64,000 nt of DNA. Origin: Oceanobacillus sp. CFH 90083. Lineage in GTDB: Bacteria; Bacillota; Bacilli; Bacillales; Amphibacillaceae. The notes beneath the pieces are model-generated. The model saw only the letters and a list, made by a program, of their open reading frames with translations, had not been told where the DNA came from and did no database searches. The stretch spans positions 248,001 through 312,000 of the forward strand of contig NZ_VIYG01000005.1 of the NCBI RefSeq assembly GCF_009389585.1, written 5' to 3'. Positions 53,333-64,000 of this stretch are shown here, one piece after another. The number at the start of each line of letters is the position of its first letter. The stretch's first letter is position 1. The translations under genes and the position numbers were made by a program.

Positions 53333-54223
53333 ATGATGAAACGTGTGAATAAGATCGCTATCGATCTGCCTGTTCCAGAGCATGGTGATATGAACGCCGC
53401 TGCCGCAGTTCAGGAGCTAATGGGAGGCAAATTTGGTGAAATGTCCACATTGAATAATTATATGTTTCAATCTTTTAATTTTCGGGGCAAACAAAAGCTA
53501 AAGCCTTTCTATGATTTAATTGCAAGTATTACAGCTGAAGAATTTGGTCATGTTGAATTAGTTGCCAATGCGATTAATCTGCTGTCTATTGGCAATACAG
53601 TTCCCGGTGATCCCGACACTGCTCCTTTACAAAATGGAAAAGATGCCCGTTACTCCACCCATTTTACAACCACTGCTCAAACAGCCTATCCGGGAGACGG
53701 AATGGGAAGACCATGGAATGGATCTTATGTAAATAATAGTGGCACACTCGTCGAAGATCTTCTTGCTAATTATTTACTGGAAATCGGTGCGAGAAACCAC
53801 AAGATGCGTGTGTATGAAATGACGACACATCCAACGGCATTAGAAATGATCGGCTACTTACTTGTTCGTGGCGGGACACATATTATTGCTTATGCAAAAG
53901 CAATTGAAGTAGCTACAGGAGTAAACGTTGGTAAAATGCTGCCTGTTCCAAGCCTGGATAATAACCAGTTTGATTACGCAAGAAAATTCATGGATCAAGG
54001 ACTGTATAACGTGCTGTATACATGGGGAGAGAAAGATTATCGGGATATCAACCAGATTTGGAAAGGAGAAAATCCGGAAACTGGTGAAACGTTAAAAGTA
54101 ATTGACGGTATGCCTGAAGGAGCTGCTGTACCTGATTTTCCAGAGCTTCCAGAGCAATTTGCACCGGGGATTGATCTGGATGACTACCATCGGATTTTAA
54201 AACGATTAAAGAGTAGTATGTAA
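53333..54223 (+). CDS. manganese catalase family protein
   Basis: 296-aa di-manganese catalase (non-haem), decomposing hydrogen peroxide; close to YdbD/CotJC types. Ligand pattern visible: Glu in KFGEMSTLNNY (about residue 35), Glu and His in AEEFGHVE (about 66-71), Glu in LVEDLLANYLLEIGARNH and His in VRGGTHIIAYA. Length fits YdbD (about 273) better than the shorter CotJC. A terminator follows. Located after a DUF2642-like gene, so spore-surface localisation is possible. Confidence 0.93.
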   Translation: MMKRVNKIAIDLPVPEHGDMNAAAAVQELMGGKFGEMSTLNNYMFQSFNFRGKQKLKPFYDLIASITAEEFGHVELVANAINLLSIGNTVPGDPDTAPLQNGKDARYSTHFTTTAQTAYPGDGMGRPWNGSYVNNSGTLVEDLLANYLLEIGARNHKMRVYEMTTHPTALEMIGYLLVRGGTHIIAYAKAIEVATGVNVGKMLPVPSLDNNQFDYARKFMDQGLYNVLYTWGEKDYRDINQIWKGENPETGETLKVIDGMPEGAAVPDFPELPEQFAPGIDLDDYHRILKRLKSSM

Positions 54224-54232
54224 TTAAAATCA

Positions 54233-54267
54233 AACCTGCTAAGTTTGTCCACCAATCTTAGCAGGTT
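54233..54267. terminator. terminator after the manganese catalase gene
   Basis: AACCTGCTAAG and CTTAGCAGGTT pair perfectly with a 13-nt loop. The tail on both sides is moderately T-rich, so it may serve both converging genes. Confidence 0.7.
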
Positions 54268-54353
54268 AGTTACATTTTCTTCAGACTCTTTATATATTTG
54301 CAACCGTAGACGCTCCTCTTCAGCATTTAATTCCATCACTATTGAGACGGTAC

Positions 54354-54812
54354 TTACTTCTCCAAATACGCAATAAGCTGATCCAAATCTTTTGCACAAG
54401 CCTTTTTAAAACTTCCTGCCATCATTTTACCGAAAAATCTAGATAATCCAGTAAGTCCATTTATCTCTCCATGCAGGATAATTTCTGTATGTGTCATGTC
54501 ACCCGCTGAAGCAAGCTGATAAGTAAATATAAATTCTCCTTTACCTGTTGTTCCTTTTGTCCCATCACAACGCAGTACAATCTTACTAGGCTCATCTATC
54601 TCAACAACCTCAAAATGTTCTGTAGCCTCTTTTCCGAACATCTTTCTTGTTTCCCTCCACCTGCTTCCCGCTTCCAGTGGCCCCTCATCCAAACGCTCTA
54701 TTCTTACCAATCCCTGCATCCACTGTTTCGCAGCTTCGAGATCCAATAAACTGTTATAAGTATCTTCTCTGGATACCTGAACAGTTCTTTTCAATTCAAA
54801 ATGTATACTCAA
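54354..54812 (-). CDS. SRPBCC/START-like family protein
   Basis: 152-aa hydrophobic-cavity fold of the SRPBCC superfamily (polyketide cyclase/dehydrase type). Begins MSIHFELKRTVQVSREDTYNSLLDLEAAKQWM with later PSKIVLRCDG and FIFTYQLASAGDMTHTEIIL. Ligand unknown. Isolated between the manganese catalase gene and the pyr operon. Confidence 0.85.
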   Translation of the reverse strand: MSIHFELKRTVQVSREDTYNSLLDLEAAKQWMQGLVRIERLDEGPLEAGSRWRETRKMFGKEATEHFEVVEIDEPSKIVLRCDGTKGTTGKGEFIFTYQLASAGDMTHTEIILHGEINGLTGLSRFFGKMMAGSFKKACAKDLDQLIAYLEK

Positions 54813-54931
54813 GCTTAAGACCTCCTATCAAAATAAAAATCGTCATTCACCTGATATTTCTAATCTTTTTCAGGCTATGTCGGCCATGCTTAATCAACCC
54901 ATCAAAATCCTTTAGTCCACGTTAATTAAAA

Positions 54932-54970
54932 CCGTGGCGTTCGCTATCTGCGAATAATAGCTAACGACAC
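54932..54970. repeat. imperfect inverted repeat before the pyr operon end
   Basis: GTGGCGTTCGCTAT and ATAGCTAACGACAC pair with mismatches at two positions. It lies upstream of the SRPBCC gene and could be a weak terminator on the plus strand (CTCATTTTT follows). Confidence 0.4.
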
Positions 54971-54994
54971 CTCATTTTTATAAGCTTTTAACAA

Positions 54995-55042
54995 GAAAAT
55001 AAAGGATGTAAAACCATTTCACGTTTCACATCCTTTATTTTC
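54995..55042 (-). terminator. terminator-like hairpin of the pyr operon
   Basis: GAAAATAAAGGATGT and ACATCCTTTATTTTC form a perfect 15-bp stem with an 18-nt loop, starting 3 nt after the pyrE stop. The stem ends in ATTTTC and the tail CTTGTT is short in U. Confidence 0.8.
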
Positions 55043-55044
55043 TC

Positions 55045-55642
55045 TTATAATTCACTTCTCCAGGCAAGTACCGTCTCTTTTTCTTTCTCTGTAAGTTTAT
55101 TTTCTGCTAACAGTAATTCTAACAGCTGATCAAAGCCGCTGATCGATTGATAGGAGAAGCCAGCTTCCGCAAATGCTTCCTGTGCTCTTGGCAGCCCATA
55201 AGTGAAAATGGAATATACTGCTGTAATTTCAGCACCTTCCTGCTCGAGCACCTGTGCAGATTGAATCGATGATCCGCCGGTGGAAATCAGATCCTCAATA
55301 ACGAGTACCTTTTTCCCTTCCACAGATGCACCTTCAATCTGATTGCCTTTCCCATGTCCTTTTGGTTTAGAACGTACATACACCATTGGTAAATCAAGCT
55401 CTGCTGCCAGCCAGGCTGCATGCGAAATGCCGGCAGTTGCGCAGCCGGCAATTACTTCTGGCTTTGTATCACTATTTTTCACCATTTCGGCAAATGCCTT
55501 CACAATTTTTTTTCGGACAGCAGGATAACTCATGGTTAAACGGTTGTCACAATAGATAGGTGATTTTAATCCGGATGTCCATGTGAAATAGTTATCTACG
55601 CTTAATTGTACTGCTCCAATTGCTAATAAATCTTTTGTTATA

Positions 55643-55653
<11 letters not shown>
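55045..55653 (-). CDS. pyrE: orotate phosphoribosyltransferase
   Basis: Transfers ribose-5-phosphate to orotate. 202 aa. PRPP-binding signature [15 protein letters not shown] (about residues 115-129), with [16 protein letters not shown] just before. Last gene of the pyr operon; it overlaps pyrF by 11 nt and is followed by a terminator hairpin. Confidence 0.97.
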
Positions 55654-57994
<2,341 letters not shown>

Positions 57995-57998
<4 letters not shown>

Positions 57999-60900
57999 TG
58001 TATCACCTTTTGCTTACTGATTGGTTTTGCTGTAAATGTTGTAGAGTCAATTACATTAATAATCGCATTGACTGTATCCAGGTTTGTTAAGCAGGCGATC
58101 CCATGCTCTACTGCTGCACGACGGATTAAGAAACCATCTGACCTGGGCTTTTGTCCGGAATTAAGTGTATTAATAACAAATTGTACTTTTCCTTCATCGA
58201 TGATCGAAAGCACATTCGGTCCTTCTAATCCAACCTTACCTACCTTCACAACTGGAATATCTCCTTGTTCACAGATATAAGCTGCTGTACCCTCTGTTGC
58301 ATAAAGTACAAATCCAAGCTGATGGAATCGTTCGGCTGCTTCCAGCATTTCTGCCTTATCTTTATCAGCAACTGTTAATAGCACACCGCCTTCTTGCGGA
58401 ACTTTTAATCCGGCAGCGATCAATCCTTTATATAATGCTTTTTCTAATGTTTTATCGTAGCCGATTGCTTCTCCGGTAGATTTCATTTCCGGTCCAAGAA
58501 TCGTATCCACACTGTGCAGCTTTTCAAAAGAGAATACCGGAATTTTCACAGAAACAAGCTCCTGTTCAGGTAAAATAGCTGTTTCATAGCCCATATCGGA
58601 TAATTGCTCCCCTAATATACACTTGGTCGCAATGTTTGCCATCGTTATACCAGTAATTTTACTTAAGAAAGGAATCGTTCGGCTGGCTCTTGGATTTACT
58701 TCAAGTACGTAAACATCTTCACCGCGGATAATGAACTGGATATTGATTAATCCTTTTACATTTAGTGCTTTTGAGATTTTAACCGCAGCATCTAAACATT
58801 TTTCTTTCACAGATTCACTTAAGCGCTGGGTCGGGTATACGGCCATGGAGTCACCAGAGTGAACACCGGCACGTTCAATATGCTCCATAATTCCAGGAAT
58901 AATTGTTGTTTCCCCATCACTGATCGCATCTACCTCTGCTTCCATCCCAGTCAAATATTTATCTATTAAAATGGGATGTGCGGAGTCAATATGATCTGAC
59001 TTCGCTAAATAATTCTCTAACTCTTGTTCACTATAAACAATTTCCATCCGGCTTCCGCCAATGACATAAGAAGGACGGACAAGGACCGGATAGCCTATTT
59101 TGTTTGCTGTTTCAATGGCCTGGTCGAGCTTTGGCACTGCTTTTCCCTGTGGACGGAGTAAATCAAGCTCATCTAATAAAACTTCAAATTTATCACGATC
59201 CTCCGCACGGTCAATTGCTTCCAGACCTGTTCCTAAAATTTTTACACCGCGGCGCTCCAGCCCGGCAGCAAGGTTAATGGCTGTTTGACCGCCGAACTGT
59301 ACAATAACGCCTTCTGGTTTTTCCAGTTCAATTACATGCATGACGTCCTCTAACGTGAGCGGCTCAAAATAAAGCTTATCGGATATCGTGAAATCGGTAG
59401 ATACCGTTTCCGGGTTATTATTCATAATAATAGCTTCATAGCCGAGCTCTTTAATCGCCAATACAGAATGAACCGTTGCATAATCAAATTCAATCCCTTG
59501 ACCAATTCGGATGGGACCGGAGCCGAGCACTAAGATTTTCTTCCGGCCAGTTACCGCAGATTCATTTTCCGATTCATACGTACTGTAGAAATACGGTGTT
59601 TCCGATTCAAATTCTGCTGCACATGTGTCTACCATCTTATAAACCGGGAGGATATTTTTTTCTTTTCTTAATGCATACACCTCATCCAGGGAAATATCCC
59701 AAAGACGGGCGATTTGGGCATCTGCAAAACCTGATTCCTTTGCTTGTTTTAACACAGCAATATCATGCTTGTTTTTGATTAATGCTTTTTCTATTTCAAT
59801 TATTTTATTTAAGCTGTTTAAGAAAAAGCGGTCGATTTTTGTGATAGCAAAGATTTCATCCAGGGAATAACCTCTGCGCAGTGCTTCAGCTAACAGGAAA
59901 ATACGTTCATCATCTGCACGCTTCAAACGTTTATTCAATGTGTCTTCATCTATTTCTTCTGCTTTGGCAAGGTAAAGCTCCTCCGTTCCCATTTCCAGGG
60001 AACGTACACCTTTCAGTAATGATTCTTCCAGATTACGGCCAATGGCCATTACCTCCCCGGTTGCCTTCATTTGCGTTCCTAAACGACGGTCTCCTGAGGT
60101 AAATTTATCAAATGGAAACCGCGGGAATTTCGTTACAACATAATCCAATGCCGGTTCAAACATGGCATAGGTTTTACCGGTAATTGGATTAATGATTTCA
60201 TCCAATGTGTAACCGACTGCAATTTTCGCTGCAATTTTGGCAATGGGATAACCCGTTGCTTTAGAAGCCAGGGCTGATGAACGGCTGACACGCGGGTTCA
60301 CTTCAATGATATAGTATTGGAAGCTATATGGATCAAGCGCCAGCTGAACATTACAGCCACCTTCAATTTCTAAAGCACGAATAATTTTTAAGGAAGCATT
60401 ACGTAACATATGATATTCACGGTCACTTAATGTCTGTGATGGTGCAACAACAATAGAATCCCCGGTATGAATTCCTACCGGGTCAATGTTTTCCATGTTA
60501 CAAACTACAATTGCCTGATCCTTATGATCACGCATCACTTCATATTCAATCTCTTTAAAACCGGCAATATTCCGTTCGATTAGGCATTGATTAACCGGAG
60601 AAAGTACAAGTCCGTTATGTGTAATTTCACGGAGCTCTTCCTCATTATAGCACATTCCTCCACCTGTACCGCCAAGGGTATATGCCGGACGGACAATTAA
60701 TGGGTAGCCAATTACATTCGCAAAAGCTACAGCCTCATCTACGGTATGTACAATTTCACTTTCAGGTACCGGTTCATTTAATTCATTCATCAAAGTACGG
60801 AACAGTTCTCTATCCTCTGCTTTTTGAATCGATTCTGGTGCTGTTCCCAGCAGCTGTACATGATGCTCTTTTAAAGTTCCTTTACGGACAAGCTCCATGG

Positions 60901-61195
60901 CAAGATTTAGGCCAGTTTGTCCGCCAAGCGTGGGCAGAATAGCATCCGGACGCTCTTTACGAATGATTTTTGTTAAAAATTCTTCGGTTAAAGGTTCCAT
61001 ATATACTTTATCTGCAACTGCATTATCTGTCATAATCGTTGCCGGGTTAGAGTTAGCCAGGATAACATCGTACCCTTCTTCTCTTAATGCCTGACAAGCC
61101 TGTGTTCCAGAATAATCAAACTCTGCTGCTTGTCCAATAACAATTGGACCGGATCCAATGACGAGAATTTTTTGAATATCTGTACGTTTAGGCAT
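57995..61195 (-). CDS. pyrAB: carbamoyl-phosphate synthase large subunit, pyrimidine-specific
   Basis: 1066 aa. Two homologous ATP-grasp halves: carboxyphosphate half ([31 protein letters not shown]; about 1-400), oligomerisation region (about 400-550), carbamate half ([21 protein letters not shown]; about 555-930) and a C-terminal allosteric domain (about 930-1066). Overlaps carA by 8 nt and pyrK by 4 nt. Confidence 0.97.
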
Positions 61196-62280
61196 GAATA
61201 TGAACCTCCTGCTTCTTCACTTGCTGCTTAATCAGCTCTAAAAATTCATCAAATAAATAATTTGTATCCTCCGGTCCTGGAGATGCTTCCGGATGGTACT
61301 GTACGGAAAACGCAGGGTAAGTGGTATGTCTTACCCCTTCTACTGTTCCATCATTGATGGCAACCTGTGTTAATTCAAGTCCTGTATTGTCTAAAGTAGC
61401 CGGATTCACCGCATAACTATGGTTTTGGGAAGTCAGGTACGTTTTACCGGTTTTTAAATCTTTTACCGGATGATTCGCTCCCCGATGCCCAAATTTCATT
61501 TTCTCTGTATCAGCTCCACAAGCCAAGGACAGAAGCTGATGTCCAAGGCAGATTCCGAATATCGGCACCTGCCCTAAAATCCCTTTAACCATATCAATTG
61601 CTTCTGGTACATCCTTTGGATCTCCCGGTCCGTTGGTCAGCATAATACCGTCCGGACGCAGACGCAGAATATCCTCTGCATGATAGTTATAAGGTACAAC
61701 GGTAATTTGACAATCACGTTTTGTTAATTCACGAAGAATTCCATGCTTTGCGCCAAAATCTACTAATACGATACGGCTTCCCCGGCCCGGAACTACATAA
61801 GGCTTGCTTGTTGATGTCTGCTTTACCTGATCCGTCCGGAATACAGCCGTTCTTAAGTTTTCTAATGCTTGCCCGATATCTTCGCCGGCAGCAATAATAG
61901 CTGCCTTCATTGTTCCATGCTTACGAATAATGCGTGTTAATTTTCTTGTATCAATTCCGGCAATGCCCGGAATATTGTTCGCCTTCAAGAAACTGTCAAT
62001 TGTCTCTTCATTTCGGAAGTTGGAAGGCTGCTCACTATACTCTTTCACAATTAAACCGTGAATAAAGGGGGTAACCGTTTCATAATCATCTCTGTTTATC
62101 CCATAGTTGCCGATTAAAGGATATGTCATCGTTACAAATTGTCCACAATAACTAGGATCTGTAATAACTTCCTGATATCCAGTCATTCCAGTATTAAATA
62201 CAATCTCTCCATTTGAAGCCTCTTCGCTTCCAAAACCGTATCCATCGAAAACTGTTCCATCTTCCAAAATCAAGTGACAT

Positions 62281-62288
<8 letters not shown>
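61188..62288 (-). CDS. pyrAA: carbamoyl-phosphate synthase small subunit (glutaminase)
   Basis: 366 aa. N-terminal CPSase domain ([20 protein letters not shown]); C-terminal class I glutamine amidotransferase with nucleophile [12 protein letters not shown] (Cys about 243), [10 protein letters not shown] and [10 protein letters not shown]. Supplies ammonia to the large subunit. Overlaps pyrC by 8 nt. Confidence 0.97.

Positions 62289-64000
<1,712 letters not shown>

Noticed and set aside
54932-54970. imperfect dyad as a riboswitch or attachment site
   Set aside because: Too short and mismatched; no att core or integrase nearby.

Overview
The window is a 64-kb chromosomal segment of a low-GC, endospore-forming member of the Bacillota. 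The gene order is the reverse complement of the Bacillus subtilis pyr-to-topA region. spoVM, a CotJC/YdbD-type manganese catalase, the DUF1128 protein and the fapR-plsX-fabD-fabG cluster point to Bacillaceae. My impression from protein flavour and intergenic repeats is the Oceanobacillus/Virgibacillus side of the family; that genus-level placement is inference. Almost all genes lie on the minus strand. No prophage, integrase, CRISPR array, rRNA or tRNA gene was seen.

Layout (low to high coordinate, i.e. against transcription): topA (cut by the window edge), dprA, sucD, sucC, the FlhB-like/FliK-like pair ylqH-ylqG, rnhB, rbgA, signal peptidase I, rplS-trmD-rimM-ylqD-khpA-rpsP (ribosome and tRNA maturation), then the signal-recognition block ffh-ylxM-ftsY with smc. 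A plus-strand DUF1128 gene sits between smc and rnc. Then come rnc, acpP and the fatty-acid/phospholipid operon fabG-fabD-plsX-fapR, with a visible FapR-like operator over its promoter, then recG and the serine dehydratase pair. A plus-strand NCS2/AzgA permease interrupts the series, followed by fakA-yloU, rpmB (plus) and the 27-codon spoVM gene. The next block is thiN-rpe-rsgA-prkC-prpC-rsmB-fmt-priA-coaBC-rpoZ-remA and a P-type Ca2+ ATPase.

Accessory region (about 48.3-54.9 kb): rqcH and an FMN reductase on the plus strand, a decayed ORF fragment, a LysR regulator divergent from a methyltransferase, a DUF2642-like protein with a manganese catalase, and an SRPBCC protein. The right end is the de novo pyrimidine operon pyrB(partial)-pyrC-carA-carB-pyrK-pyrD-pyrF-pyrE, read leftward, with overlapping genes and a terminator-like hairpin after pyrE.

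Most notable: four genes that normally sit in this syntenic block (yloC, gmk, def, rlmN) are absent from their usual slots, and three of the four gaps hold short dispersed repeats. Three intergenic repeat families recur in the window. Other points: an Asn-to-Met change in the G4 motif of RbgA, an acidic low-complexity insertion in PrkC, mutually exclusive hairpins between acpP and rnc, a perfect 34-nt palindrome between sucD and dprA, and several non-ATG starts chosen by Shine-Dalgarno position. I did not find a clearly new multi-gene system; the window is mainly a conserved core with local rearrangement.
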